From UMGS1649 sp045604405 (GTDB taxonomy: Bacteria > Bacillota > Clostridia > TANB77 > CAG-465): a DNA stretch of 51,901 bases. The translations under genes were made by a program, and so were the position numbers. The stretch lies in assembly GCA_045604405.1 (NCBI GenBank), contig JAZUNZ010000039.1, positions 1 to 51,901 of the forward strand. The letters run 5' to 3'. Positions 41,791-51,140 of this stretch are shown piece after piece (the stretch's first letter is position 1; every line of letters starts with the position of its first letter). The notes below the pieces were generated by a model that worked only from the letters and a program-made list of their open reading frames with translations, was not told the origin of the DNA and searched no databases.

Positions 41791-42825
41791 ATGAAAGTTG
41801 TAGTCTTATGTGGAGGAACAAGTCACGAAAGAGACGTATCAATAACTTCAGGAACTTTAGTGTGCAAATCATTAAAAGAAAGAGGCTATGATGTTGTACT
41901 TTTAGATGTATATTTAGGAATAGACAGCTATGATGAAGAGAGTATATTTAAACTAGGAGAAGAGGGACTAAAAATAAAAACTGGAGTAGGCAATATAGTA
42001 CCAGACATATCACAGATTAAGAAAATGAGGGAGAAGCCAGAAGTGTTCTTTGGTCCTAATGTATTGGAGATATGCAAATTAGCAGATATTGTTTTTATAG
42101 CACTACATGGAGAAAATGGTGAAAATGGTAAAGTTCAAGCAGCATTTGATCTTTTAGATATAAAGTATACAGGAACTGGTTATGCGGGCAGTCTTTTAGG
42201 AATGAGTAAGGATTTAACGAGAAAGATACTACAGTCGCATAATATAAATATGGCAAGAGGAATTACGTTATATAAACAGGATAGCTATGATACAGCAAAA
42301 GACAAATTATTTGTGCCGGCTGTAGTAAAACCGGCCAGTGGGGGTTCTAGCGTAGGAGTTACAATTGTAAAGAATGAATTTGATCTAAAAGAAGCAATAG
42401 AGCAAGCAAAAAAATATGATGATGTAGTCATAGTAGAAGAATATATAAAAGGAAGAGAACTTTCAATAGGAGTAATGGATGGTAAAGCCCTCCCAATTAT
42501 TGAAATAATACCAAAGCAAGGTTTTTATGATTATAAAAACAAGTATCAAGCTGGATTGACAGAAGAAATATGTCCTGCACAAATTGATGAAAAGACAACA
42601 CACATGATGCAACAACTGGCTGAAAAAGCATATGAAGCGTTGGGCCTTGAGGTGTATGCAAGAATAGATTTTATATTGTCTATAGATAAAATAGCATATT
42701 GTTTAGAAGCAAATACACTACCTGGGATGACTCCAACAAGTCTTTTGCCTCAAGAGGCGGCAAATATTGGCATGGGATATACAGATTTATGTGAGAAGAT
42801 AATAGAACTTTCTTTAAAAAAATAG
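41791..42825 (+). CDS. ddl: D-alanine--D-alanine ligase
   Basis: Ddl makes the D-Ala-D-Ala dipeptide for peptidoglycan. The 344-residue ATP-grasp protein shows LCGGTSHERDVSITSG, ALHGENGENGKVQAAFDLL, TGTGYAGS, KPASGGSSVGV (ATP loop), GRELSIGVM and EANTLPGMTPTSLLPQEA. It is directly before murF, 9 nt apart, as in many Firmicutes. Confidence 0.97.
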   Translation: MKVVVLCGGTSHERDVSITSGTLVCKSLKERGYDVVLLDVYLGIDSYDEESIFKLGEEGLKIKTGVGNIVPDISQIKKMREKPEVFFGPNVLEICKLADIVFIALHGENGENGKVQAAFDLLDIKYTGTGYAGSLLGMSKDLTRKILQSHNINMARGITLYKQDSYDTAKDKLFVPAVVKPASGGSSVGVTIVKNEFDLKEAIEQAKKYDDVVIVEEYIKGRELSIGVMDGKALPIIEIIPKQGFYDYKNKYQAGLTEEICPAQIDEKTTHMMQQLAEKAYEALGLEVYARIDFILSIDKIAYCLEANTLPGMTPTSLLPQEAANIGMGYTDLCEKIIELSLKK

Positions 42826-42834
42826 GAGGAGTAT

Positions 42835-44211
42835 ATGGAGAACATAAAGTTAGAAGAAGTAATACTTGCAGTAAAAGGCAAAGTATTAAGTGGAGCAATT
42901 GAAGATAAAAAAATTTCATCTGTAGCAACAGACAGCAGAGTTAAAATGACGGACGGACTTTTTGTAGCAATAAAAGGAGAAAATACAGACGGCCATCAAT
43001 ATATAGATGGGGCAATACAAAATGGGGCTGTAGCTATTCTAATAAGTGATGAACAAGAAAAATATATACAAGATATAGTTTATATAAAGGTAGAAGATAC
43101 AGTACAGGGACTACAAGATTTGGCAACAGCATATAGATCGAAATTTAATATACCAGTTGTAGCTATAACAGGAAGTGTTGGAAAAACTACAACAAAAGAT
43201 ATGATAGCATCTGTGCTTAAAGAAAAATATAACGTGTTAAAAACAGAAGGCAACCTTAATAGTGATATTGGAGCACCGATGACAGTTCTAAGACTCAATA
43301 GCACTCATGAAATAGCAGTAGTAGAAATGGGAATGGATCGTTTAAGACAAATAGCTGGTATAAGTAAAATAGTAAAGCCAGATACAGCTGTAATAACTAA
43401 TATTGGTGTTTCACATATTGAATTTTTAAAGACAAGAGAAAACATATTAAACGCAAAATGTGAAGTGTTTGAAAATTTGACTGCAGATGGTGTAGCAATT
43501 CTTAACGCAGATGACGATATGTTAGTAAAAGTAAATAATGATTTTAAGAAAATATGGTATGGGAAAAGTGAAGATGCGGATATATACGTTAAGGACGTAA
43601 CGGTGGATTATACTGAAGGCGTTGTAAGAGCTAACATATTTCTAAATGAGGGGCAATATAACCTCGTAATACCAGGACTAAGTGAGCATTTAGTTTATTC
43701 TGCAATGTCAGCAATAGCTGTAGGATTAAGATATGGCTTGTCAATTGAACAAGTTATAAATGGAATTGCAAATTATACTCATACAAAGATGAGGATGGAC
43801 ATATATAAATTAAAAGATGGTATTTTACTTATAGATGATACATATAATGCAAATCCATATTCAATGAAATCTTTAATAGATACAGTAAAGAAATCTAACA
43901 CTCAGAACAAACTATTAATACTTGGGGATATGTTTGAACTTGGCGACGAAAGCATAAACCATCATATAGAGGTTCTAGAGTATGCTATAGCAAATGGTAT
44001 AAACAAAATATTTGTTACAGGTAATAATATGAAGGAAGCTGCAAGCAAAGTACAAAGTGAGACTATAACATATTTTGAAATTAAAGAGGATTTAATAGAT
44101 AACTTAGATAAATTGATAGTTGCAAATAGCATAGTTGGAGTTAAAGCATCAAGGGGAATGAAGTTTGAAAATATAACTCAAAAAATCCTTGAAAAGTATA
44201 TAGTTATGTGA
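42835..44211 (+). CDS. murF: UDP-MurNAc-tripeptide--D-Ala-D-Ala ligase
   Basis: MurF joins the D-Ala-D-Ala made by Ddl to UDP-MurNAc-tripeptide. The 458 residues have the N-terminal substrate domain with SVATDSRVKMTDGLFVAI and GEN-TDGHQYI, the ATP loop ITGSVGKTTTKDM near 110-122, VVEMGMDRLRQI, NIGVSHIEFL, and DDTYNANPYSMK. Length normal. With ddl it completes the pathway end. Confidence 0.97.
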   Translation: MENIKLEEVILAVKGKVLSGAIEDKKISSVATDSRVKMTDGLFVAIKGENTDGHQYIDGAIQNGAVAILISDEQEKYIQDIVYIKVEDTVQGLQDLATAYRSKFNIPVVAITGSVGKTTTKDMIASVLKEKYNVLKTEGNLNSDIGAPMTVLRLNSTHEIAVVEMGMDRLRQIAGISKIVKPDTAVITNIGVSHIEFLKTRENILNAKCEVFENLTADGVAILNADDDMLVKVNNDFKKIWYGKSEDADIYVKDVTVDYTEGVVRANIFLNEGQYNLVIPGLSEHLVYSAMSAIAVGLRYGLSIEQVINGIANYTHTKMRMDIYKLKDGILLIDDTYNANPYSMKSLIDTVKKSNTQNKLLILGDMFELGDESINHHIEVLEYAIANGINKIFVTGNNMKEAASKVQSETITYFEIKEDLIDNLDKLIVANSIVGVKASRGMKFENITQKILEKYIVM

Positions 44212-44243
44212 TATAACCTAGGTATATAGTGGAGGTAATGTAT

Positions 44244-44741
44244 ATGGATTTTAAAGATAGAGTAAAGGATGTTATAGAAAAAGCAGGGGATGTAGCTGAA
44301 AAAACATATAAAACAGTAGCAGATAAATCTAACAAAATAGTTGAGGAAGCTAAACTTAAAATAAAAGTAAGTGATACAGAGGCTGAAATTACAGGCATGC
44401 TACAAGATATAGGAATAAAGGTATATGAAAAATATAAAAGTGGTGCTGCCGTAGATAAAGAGCTTTCAAAAGATTGTAAAGCTATAGAAAAATTATACAA
44501 AGATATAGAAAAAATGGACATTAAATCGCTATATTTAAAGGATTTAAGAATATGTGAAGCATGTTCAGAAACAATAGGAATCGAAAATAAATTCTGCCCA
44601 ACATGTGGTGCAAAACAAAAGAAGGTAAGAATTGCCGAAGAAAAGAAAGAAGAAGTGGTTCACGAGAAAGTATGCCCAGAATGTGAAACTGTACATGGAG
44701 TAGAAGTAAATTATTGTACAAAATGTGGACATAAATTTTAA
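44244..44741 (+). CDS. Coiled-coil protein with two C-terminal zinc ribbons
   Basis: The ATG at 44244, 7 nt after GGAGGT, gives 165 residues; an ATG at 44238 is too close to the site. The N-terminal half is an amphipathic coiled helix (MDFKDRVKDVIEKAGDVAEKTY). The C-terminal half has two zinc-ribbon pairs: ICEACSETIGIENKFCPTCG and VCPECETVHGVEVNYCTKCG. No further domain is recognised. It lies between murF and ftsY; a link to cell wall or SRP is not shown. Confidence 0.8.
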   Translation: MDFKDRVKDVIEKAGDVAEKTYKTVADKSNKIVEEAKLKIKVSDTEAEITGMLQDIGIKVYEKYKSGAAVDKELSKDCKAIEKLYKDIEKMDIKSLYLKDLRICEACSETIGIENKFCPTCGAKQKKVRIAEEKKEEVVHEKVCPECETVHGVEVNYCTKCGHKF

Positions 44742-44753
44742 TAGGAGATTTAC

Positions 44754-45644
44754 ATGATTTTTTCAAAGATAAAAGAAGCATTTGCAAATAAATTTAATGA
44801 GATATTTAGGTCAAATGAAGAAATAGAAGATATTCTAGATGAGATAGAAGAACTTCTAATACTATCTGATGTTGGGATGAAAACCACATCAGATATTTGT
44901 GATTCTTTAAGAAAAAGACTAAAAGGCGAGTCAGACACATCAAAAGATAATGTGATAAGACTTCTTAAAGAAGAAATGATAACTATCTTGACACAGGTGG
45001 AAAATAAACAAGAAGAACAATTAAATGGTTATGATAATAAACATGTTATATTAGTGGTTGGAGTAAATGGAGTTGGAAAAACTACTTCTATTGCAAAACT
45101 ATCTAATATTTACAAAAAACAAGGCAACAAAGTTATGCTTGCAGCAGGTGATACATTTAGAGCTGGCGCAAGAGAGCAACTGGAATTATGGGCTGAAGTT
45201 GCAGGTGTAGAATGTGTGTCTGGAAAAGACGGACAGGATCCATCGTCTGTTATATTTGATGCGTCTAAAAAATTTGCGGCAGGTGATTATAACACTTTAA
45301 TTTGTGACACAGCGGGACGTCTTCATAACAAGAAAAACTTGATGGACGAGATAGAAAAAATAAAAAGAACGGTAGACAAAAATTTACCAAACATACATGT
45401 TGAAGTGCTAATGGTAATAGATGCAACGACAGGACAAAATGCAATAGAACAAGCCAAAGCGTTTTATGATAGAACAAGTGTAGATGGAATAGTTCTAACA
45501 AAACTTGATTCTAGTGCAAAAGGTGGAGTTGTATTTGGAATAATAAACGAATTAAATATACCAATAAAATATATTGGTATAGGGGAGAAAATAGATGATA
45601 TAAAAGAATTTAATGCAAACGATTTTGTTGATTCTATAATATAA
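44754..45644 (+). CDS. ftsY: Signal recognition particle receptor FtsY
   Basis: FtsY is the membrane receptor for Ffh. The 296 residues form the NG domain only; the acidic A domain of many bacteria is missing, as in other Gram-positives. Motifs: GVNGVGKTTSIAKL, DTFRAGAREQL, DTAGRLHNKKNLM, and TKLDSSAKGG. The N-terminal NG helix SKIKEAFANKFNEIF may provide membrane binding. GGAGA lies 7 nt upstream. Confidence 0.97.
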   Translation: MIFSKIKEAFANKFNEIFRSNEEIEDILDEIEELLILSDVGMKTTSDICDSLRKRLKGESDTSKDNVIRLLKEEMITILTQVENKQEEQLNGYDNKHVILVVGVNGVGKTTSIAKLSNIYKKQGNKVMLAAGDTFRAGAREQLELWAEVAGVECVSGKDGQDPSSVIFDASKKFAAGDYNTLICDTAGRLHNKKNLMDEIEKIKRTVDKNLPNIHVEVLMVIDATTGQNAIEQAKAFYDRTSVDGIVLTKLDSSAKGGVVFGIINELNIPIKYIGIGEKIDDIKEFNANDFVDSII

Positions 45645-45657
45645 GGAGGATAAGTAA

Positions 45658-46386
45658 ATGCGAATAATACTTATGAGACATGGATATTGCAAAGGCCTAA
45701 AAGAGGGCGTCATAAATGGTTGGAGAGATTTCCCTTTAACACCTAAAGGAAAAAACGAGCCACTAACAGCTGTTCAAAATATTACAAAGCTTTTAGGTCA
45801 AGTTAAAATAGATAAAGCATATTCATCATATATGTCTAGAACTTATGATACAGCTTGCATATTTACAGAAGCGCTTAAGTTTAAAGGAAAAGTTAAACAA
45901 GATTTAAGACTTAATGAAAGGCACTATGGAATGTTTCAAGGTATGAATAAAGTAGATGCAAGGTCCTTCAAAGAGTACAATACTTTATCTGACAGCGAAA
46001 AAAGACTAGATAATAAGCTTATACCAGAGAATAATGTAAGAAGAGCAGCTACTTTAAACGAATATTCAATAAAACTAAAAAAACCCGTTAAACTTTTAGA
46101 AAGTGTAATTCCATATTCTGAAAGTGTATTAGATGTAGAAAAAAGAATTTCGGAGTTTATAGATGAGCAAGTTTTAATACCGGAAAACGAAGACAAAACA
46201 ATTCTTATAGTAAGTCATGCAAATCCAATAAAATTAATTGTAAAGAAACTTGAAAAGCTAACATATAAGCAAACATCAAAATTAAGATTTGCAACTTGTG
46301 GAATGAAAATATATGATATGAGATATGTTAATGATAACTACGAAATAGTAAGTGAATACAATATAAATAAAGAATGGGAAGGATAA
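45658..46386 (+). CDS. Histidine phosphatase family protein
   Basis: This 242-residue protein has the phosphoglycerate-mutase-like RHG motif at 7-9 (LMRHGYCKG), a second active-site Arg in YSSYMSRTYDTAC, Glu/Arg in RLNERHYGMFQG, and the C-terminal His in ILIVSHANPIK near 190. The family includes phosphoglycerate mutases and many phosphatases; GMF after NERHYG resembles 2,3-bisphosphoglycerate-dependent mutases. The substrate is not clear. Confidence 0.9.
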   Translation: MRIILMRHGYCKGLKEGVINGWRDFPLTPKGKNEPLTAVQNITKLLGQVKIDKAYSSYMSRTYDTACIFTEALKFKGKVKQDLRLNERHYGMFQGMNKVDARSFKEYNTLSDSEKRLDNKLIPENNVRRAATLNEYSIKLKKPVKLLESVIPYSESVLDVEKRISEFIDEQVLIPENEDKTILIVSHANPIKLIVKKLEKLTYKQTSKLRFATCGMKIYDMRYVNDNYEIVSEYNINKEWEG

Positions 46387-46390
46387 ATAA

Positions 46391-46418
46391 AAAAGGTCGT
46401 ATTGTTACGACCTTTTAG
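46391..46418. terminator. Bidirectional terminator between the phosphatase and engB
   Basis: Perfect 10-bp stem AAAAGGTCGT/ACGACCTTTT between convergent genes. Confidence 0.85.
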
Positions 46419-46999
46419 TCATTTATACAGTTTTTTATTATCTCAAGCACTTTATCTAAATTCAATTTGTTCTCTGTAGAAAAAGGAATCATATCATGGG
46501 CAGAGAATAAAGCTTTTTCAATATCCTTTTTGGCTTGTTCAATTTTTGCATTAGATAATTTATCCGCCTTATTTAATATTACAGTAAAACTTTTTTCTTG
46601 TGATTCAAGCCAATCGTACATGTTCCTGTCATCTGTTGTTGGAAGATGTCGGATATCTATTAAGCTAAATATGTGTTTAATATTTTCATTAGTCTCTAAA
46701 AAGTAATTTGTAAGCTTATTTATATTTTCCTTTTCTTTTTCAGACATTGTTGAGTAGCCATAACCAGGCAAATCTACCAAGTAAAACTTGTTATCTACTA
46801 GAAAGTAATTTATACATTTTGTTTTACCAGGTGTTTGACCTACTTTAGCAGTATTTTTATTGTTCGTTAGAGTATTAATGAACGAAGATTTTCCAACATT
46901 AGATTTGCCTACCATAGCAATAATAGGCAAATCATCATTAATTAAATCTTTTTTGTTAAATGCTGAACGTATAAATGTTACATTTTTTAAATAATTCAT
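46415..46999 (-). CDS. engB: Ribosome-biogenesis GTPase EngB/YsxC
   Basis: EngB is a GTPase for 50S assembly. The 194 residues have G1 GKSNVGKSS, G3 DLPGYG, G4 NKADK and FSTENKLNLDKVL. Start MNYLKNVTFIRSAF is usual. It is 11 nt after serS, forming a minus-strand operon with it. Confidence 0.95.
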   Translation of the reverse strand: MNYLKNVTFIRSAFNKKDLINDDLPIIAMVGKSNVGKSSFINTLTNNKNTAKVGQTPGKTKCINYFLVDNKFYLVDLPGYGYSTMSEKEKENINKLTNYFLETNENIKHIFSLIDIRHLPTTDDRNMYDWLESQEKSFTVILNKADKLSNAKIEQAKKDIEKALFSAHDMIPFSTENKLNLDKVLEIIKNCIND

Positions 47000-47010
47000 A
47001 TTAGTATAGT

Positions 47011-48300
47011 TTACTCCTTTATAGGAACTAGCTTTTCTGTGCCGCCCATATATGGTCTAAGAGCAACTGGGATAGAAACAGTTCCATCAGCGTTATAATT
47101 GTTTTCGATGAAGGCTATAAGTCCACGAGGTGTGGCAAGTACGGTATTGTTTAGTGTGTGTAAGAAATAGTTTCCGTTTTCGCCTCTAGCGCGGATGCCT
47201 AATCTTCTTGCTTGAGCATCACCTAAAGTAGAGCAAGAACCAACTTCGAAATATTTCTTTTGTCTTGGAGACCAAGCTTCTATATCGCAAGACTTAACTT
47301 TAAGGTCGGCCAAATCTCCGCTGCAACACTCAAGAGTTCTTACAGGAACATCTAAACTTCTGAAAAATTCTACAGTGTAGCTCCACATTTTATTGTACCA
47401 ATCCATAGATTCTTCTGGAGTACATAAAACAACCATTTCTTGCTTTTCAAATTGGTGTACTCTGTAAACTCCTCTTTCCTCAATACCATGGGCACCAACT
47501 TCTTTTCTAAAGCATGGAGAATAAGAAGTAAGACTAATAGGTAGTTTTTTCTCATCTACAGTTTGCCCTTTGAATTTACCAATCATAGAGTGTTCAGAAG
47601 TTCCGATTAGATACAAATCTTCTCCTTCAATTTTGTACATCATCGCACCCATTTCTTCGAAGCTCATAACACCATTTACAACATCACTTTTTATCATAAA
47701 AGGCGGGATACAATATCTAAATCCTTTGTTTATCATAAAATCTCTAGCATAAGATAACATTGCAGAGTGAAGACGTGCAACATCTCCCATAAGATAGTAA
47801 AAACCATTACCGCTAGTTCTTCCAGCGCTTTCCTTATCCAAACCATCAAATGCACCTAATATGTCTGCGTGGTATGGAATTTCATAATCTGGTACTACAG
47901 GTTCGCCAAATTTTTCTATTTCAACATTTTCGCTATCATCTTTACCTATAGGAACAGAGTTATCTATTATATTTGGTATAACCATCATCTTTTCTTTAAG
48001 CTCTAAAGATGCTTCAGCCTCAGTTTTTTCTATATTAACAAGCTCTTCATTTATTTTAACAACTTGAGCTTTCATATCATTTGCTTCATCTATTTTTTTA
48101 TCTCTCATAAGAAGACCGATAGATTGACTTATAGAGTTTCTTTTAGTTCTTAATTCATCACCTTGTTGTTTAAATAAACGCACTTTTTTGTCTAGTTCGA
48201 TAACTTCATCTACTAATGGAAGCTTCTTATCTTGAAATTTCTTTTTAATATTTTCTTTAACTATATCTTGGTTTTCACGCACAAATTTAATGTCTAACAT
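47011..48300 (-). CDS. serS: Seryl-tRNA synthetase
   Basis: SerRS charges tRNA-Ser. The 429-residue protein has the N-terminal coiled-coil arm that grips the long variable arm of tRNA-Ser (about 30-105) and a class II core with motif 2 (SPCFRKEVGAHG...GVYRVHQFEK, seen as FRKEVGAHGIEERGVYR) and motif 3 (NTVLATPRGLIAFIENN). No T-box leader was seen upstream, only about 60 AT-rich bases. Confidence 0.97.
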   Translation of the reverse strand: MLDIKFVRENQDIVKENIKKKFQDKKLPLVDEVIELDKKVRLFKQQGDELRTKRNSISQSIGLLMRDKKIDEANDMKAQVVKINEELVNIEKTEAEASLELKEKMMVIPNIIDNSVPIGKDDSENVEIEKFGEPVVPDYEIPYHADILGAFDGLDKESAGRTSGNGFYYLMGDVARLHSAMLSYARDFMINKGFRYCIPPFMIKSDVVNGVMSFEEMGAMMYKIEGEDLYLIGTSEHSMIGKFKGQTVDEKKLPISLTSYSPCFRKEVGAHGIEERGVYRVHQFEKQEMVVLCTPEESMDWYNKMWSYTVEFFRSLDVPVRTLECCSGDLADLKVKSCDIEAWSPRQKKYFEVGSCSTLGDAQARRLGIRARGENGNYFLHTLNNTVLATPRGLIAFIENNYNADGTVSIPVALRPYMGGTEKLVPIKE

Positions 48301-48414
48301 ATTAATTCCTCCTAAAACATGTATTTATTATATTACATAACATAACATTTTGCAATAATTAGTGGAGTTTTAAATAAAGAAAGTCTTGTCTGAAATTTAA
48401 AAACGAAAGCAACT

Positions 48415-48455
48415 AAATAAAGCTTAGCATTTTATACAAATGCTAAGCTTTATTT
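48415..48455 (-). terminator. Strong terminator downstream of the DUF6512-like gene
   Basis: Perfect 18-bp stem (48415-48432 with 48438-48455), 5-nt loop; T-run on the minus strand. Confidence 0.85.
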
Positions 48456-49008
48456 AAACATTTTTTTCTATACCATATGTTTTTGTAACTGGATCACGCG
48501 TAATATCTAATTTTATAGGAGAAAAGGTATTAAGTGTAAATATGGTAAATAGTAAAGTTAAAGCGCATACGCCAAGAGGGTTTGAACCTTTGGTATCTTC
48601 TATAAATTCTGGATTGTAAACTCCAAAATACAATATAGAATATGCAGATATCATACCAAGAATATAGGAAATAATATTATATACCATGTTAGCTTCTCCA
48701 AATATAGCAGTGCCTATATAAGATAATGTTACTATAACAAACATTCCAACTACATTGCCAAACAAGGACACAACAAACATATTTGAAAACTTTTTCTTTG
48801 AGTAAAAATAAAAGCCTATACAAAACAAGGTAAAGGGCAAAAATATTAATTTTAAATGCTCCCAGACGCTTTCGTTTACTGGGGCAAATATTCCCACAAG
48901 CATATTTTCACCAGATAAGTCATATGCAAAGTGTAGGAAGACTCCAAATAGAATAGTTACAATACATCCTATAACAATTATTTTTTTATATGTTACTGTA
49001 TTATCCAT
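48454..49008 (-). CDS. DUF6512-like integral membrane protein
   Basis: This 184-residue protein has about six hydrophobic helices. It has a conserved-looking FLHFAYDLSG, FAPVNESVWEHLKLIFLPF and LYFGVYNPEF pattern that I associate with the DUF6512 family. Function unknown. It is followed on the minus strand by a strong terminator. Confidence 0.6.
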   Translation of the reverse strand: MDNTVTYKKIIVIGCIVTILFGVFLHFAYDLSGENMLVGIFAPVNESVWEHLKLIFLPFTLFCIGFYFYSKKKFSNMFVVSLFGNVVGMFVIVTLSYIGTAIFGEANMVYNIISYILGMISAYSILYFGVYNPEFIEDTKGSNPLGVCALTLLFTIFTLNTFSPIKLDITRDPVTKTYGIEKNV

Positions 49009-49051
49009 AAAATCACCTAATACAATTATGTGTAAAAGGTGTTTAAATAAT

Positions 49052-49357
49052 TCATAAATTTAAATAATTAGAAAAAACAATTAATATGCCTGTGGACAAT
49101 ATATAATATATGCAAATAAAGTTAAGCATAATTATAAGAGGGATTCCAACTGTAAATAATTTATGTTGAGTTTTATGTCTAAATTTATACATGCCAATAT
49201 AAACGCCAATTGCACCTAAAAGAACAGCAATTACAAATAAACTTTTTTCGCTAATTCTATAACTGCCATTTTTTGCTTTGCTTTTATCTATATACATAGC
49301 TAAAAAGCCAATAATGTTTATTACTATCAAATAAAGTATAAAATAAAAATATATCAT
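49052..49357 (-). CDS. DUF1294 membrane protein
   Basis: This 101-residue protein has four hydrophobic helices and the DUF1294 core FLAMYIDKSKAKNGSYRISEKSL and GVYIGMYKFRHKTQHKLF. DUF1294 proteins are small membrane proteins of unknown function, sometimes fused to a cold-shock domain, which is absent here. Confidence 0.9.
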   Translation of the reverse strand: MIYFYFILYLIVINIIGFLAMYIDKSKAKNGSYRISEKSLFVIAVLLGAIGVYIGMYKFRHKTQHKLFTVGIPLIIMLNFICIYYILSTGILIVFSNYLNL

Positions 49358-49449
49358 ATGTTTTCCTCACAATTTATATAATCATTATATTATACTTAAG
49401 AAAAAAAGCAATGCCTTTATGTGAATTGTTGGTTATTGTCAAAAAAATG

Positions 49450-49481
49450 TTGAAAAAAATATATCTTTATGATAGTATAAT
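49450..49481 (+). promoter_or_regulatory. Possible promoter of the nuclease gene
   Basis: TATAAT at 49476-49481 with a poor TTGAAA 20 nt upstream. The predicted start would lie within about 7 nt of the ATG, inside the AGAGGT site. Confidence 0.4.
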
Positions 49482-49494
49482 TTAGAGGTAATGT

Positions 49495-50055
49495 ATGAGC
49501 AAAAAACTTAAGAAAAAGCTTACAAGTATTGTGGCAAGCATTATTATTCTAACAATTGCAGTGACTTTGGATAAACTGCAAATTATAAATGTTGAAGAAT
49601 TTTTAAATATAAGTAATGATGTCGAAGAGACACAAGCTTTAGTAGATATTAAAGAGAAAACGTTTTATGAGGTTATGAGAGTTGTAGATGGAGATACCTT
49701 TGTTATAAATTATAACGACAAAGAGGAAAAAGTGAGACTTATTGGAGTGGACACTCCAGAAAGTGTACATCCAGACAAAGAAAAAAACACTAAATTTGGT
49801 GAGGAAGTATCAAAATTTTCTAAAAAAACACTATTAGGTAAAAAAGTTGAATTGGAATTTGATGTATCTCAAAGAGATAAATATGGAAGACTTTTGGCGT
49901 ATGTGTATTTAGATGGACAAATGTATAATAAAATGTTATTAAAAAAAGGTTATGCAAAAACTGCTACTTATCCGCCAAATGTAAAATATGTGGAAGCCTT
50001 TACAAAACTACAAGAACAAGCCAGAGAAAATAAAGTGGGATTATGGGAATACTAG
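49495..50055 (+). CDS. Membrane-anchored thermonuclease (SNase-like)
   Basis: The 186-residue protein has an N-terminal anchor (about 9-25) and an SNase domain (about 57-186). Catalytic positions are seen: VDGDTFV, VRLIGVDTPES (Arg and Asp) and SQRDKYGRLLAYVY (Arg). The C-terminus EQARENKVGLWEY is typical. It should cut DNA and RNA outside or at the membrane with Ca2+. The next gene starts 10 nt on. Confidence 0.93.
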   Translation: MSKKLKKKLTSIVASIIILTIAVTLDKLQIINVEEFLNISNDVEETQALVDIKEKTFYEVMRVVDGDTFVINYNDKEEKVRLIGVDTPESVHPDKEKNTKFGEEVSKFSKKTLLGKKVELEFDVSQRDKYGRLLAYVYLDGQMYNKMLLKKGYAKTATYPPNVKYVEAFTKLQEQARENKVGLWEY

Positions 50056-50065
50056 GAGGTAGAAA

Positions 50066-50866
50066 TTGAAGAAAAGGATTATAATAATTGGCGCTATTGT
50101 GTTGCTAATTACAGTTGTATGTTTAATTGTTTTCATATCTTCTGGCGAAAAACAAACGCCAAATAATAATATAAATAATGAACAAGCGGAGCAGGGGACA
50201 AATCAAGCGCCATCTAAAGTAGATAAAAATGAAAAAGAAGTATCTTCAAAAAAGAAGCAGGAATTGTTTAATTTTATACCTAAAGTATATACTGAAGAAA
50301 TTACACCATTTACAAGCGTATTTATGTTGGATGCTGTAATGAAAAAAATAATTGATACAAATGAAGATTTAGATTTTAGTGTGAAAAACGTAGACAATTA
50401 TGTGAAAAAAATATTTGGAGATAATGCCAAAATTAATAAGGAAGAGGTAGCAGAACCAGATGTTGCAAAATCCCTTTTCTATTACTCTAAAGAGGCGGCT
50501 TCATATGCTGTTATACCAGTAGGATATGAAGGAAAGTTTGAATATCAAATATTAAAAAATGTAACAGAAACGGATGAAGCATATTATGTATATACATATA
50601 CGCTAATAGGCGGATATGCCTATGATGAAAACTCTATAACTCAGGATGAATTTGGAGATATAGATTATGAAAATACTAAGGTTCAGGTAATTATTGGAGA
50701 TAAGGATGGAAATGATTTAGTTCATATTTTTGATAACTATACTTTAATGTATGATGAATCAATATGGATTGAAAAGTATTCAAACATAATGCCAATATTT
50801 AGATATACACTTACAAAAGGAGAAAAGGGGTATTATTTGACGGAGGTTGAACAAATAAATTATTAA
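50066..50866 (+). CDS. Membrane-anchored protein of unknown function
   Basis: The 266-residue protein starts with TTG, 5 nt after AGGAGGT, with a hydrophobic anchor (about 4-27) and an Asn/Gln-rich linker (about 30-60). The remaining domain is mixed, rich in Asp, Glu and Tyr, with YSKEAASYAVIPVGYEGKFEYQI and TYTLIGGYAYDE. I do not recognise the family. It may act with the nuclease and the small gene that follows, but this is by position only. Confidence 0.75.
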   Translation: MKKRIIIIGAIVLLITVVCLIVFISSGEKQTPNNNINNEQAEQGTNQAPSKVDKNEKEVSSKKKQELFNFIPKVYTEEITPFTSVFMLDAVMKKIIDTNEDLDFSVKNVDNYVKKIFGDNAKINKEEVAEPDVAKSLFYYSKEAASYAVIPVGYEGKFEYQILKNVTETDEAYYVYTYTLIGGYAYDENSITQDEFGDIDYENTKVQVIIGDKDGNDLVHIFDNYTLMYDESIWIEKYSNIMPIFRYTLTKGEKGYYLTEVEQINY

Positions 50867-50877
50867 GGGGGAAACAA

Positions 50878-51006
50878 ATGAAAAAGGTAGTAGTTATATT
50901 ATTTGCGCTGATATTATTAGGAGTATTAACTTTAGAGATAGTAACGTTTATAAAATTAATACAAGTAAACGACATGTTACCAAATATTGAAAATATGAGA
51001 AAATGA
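50878..51006 (+). CDS. 42-residue single-pass membrane protein
   Basis: A short frame starts after GGGGGAAAC with a hydrophobic segment (VVVILFALILLGVLTL and TFIKLI) and a short charged C-terminus. It ends one base before a terminator hairpin. It is 11 nt after the preceding gene. Function unknown. Confidence 0.6.
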   Translation: MKKVVVILFALILLGVLTLEIVTFIKLIQVNDMLPNIENMRK

Positions 51007-51027
51007 GAGGCTGTAAGGCCTCTTTTG
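51006..51027 (+). terminator. Terminator after the small membrane gene
   Basis: 6-bp stem AGAGGC/GCCTCT with a 6-nt loop, then TTTG. Confidence 0.65.
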
Positions 51028-51140
51028 TCATCTTTTGTAGTATATTACAAAATTATTAAATTTGGGTTATAAAAACGGCGCAAGTATTGCAAAATATACA
51101 TTAGTAGTATAGAATATACGTATAAATTAGGAGGTTATTT

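Noticed and set aside
48301..48453. T-box leader of serS
   Set aside because: Too short on the minus strand and no T-box sequence or specifier stem is seen.
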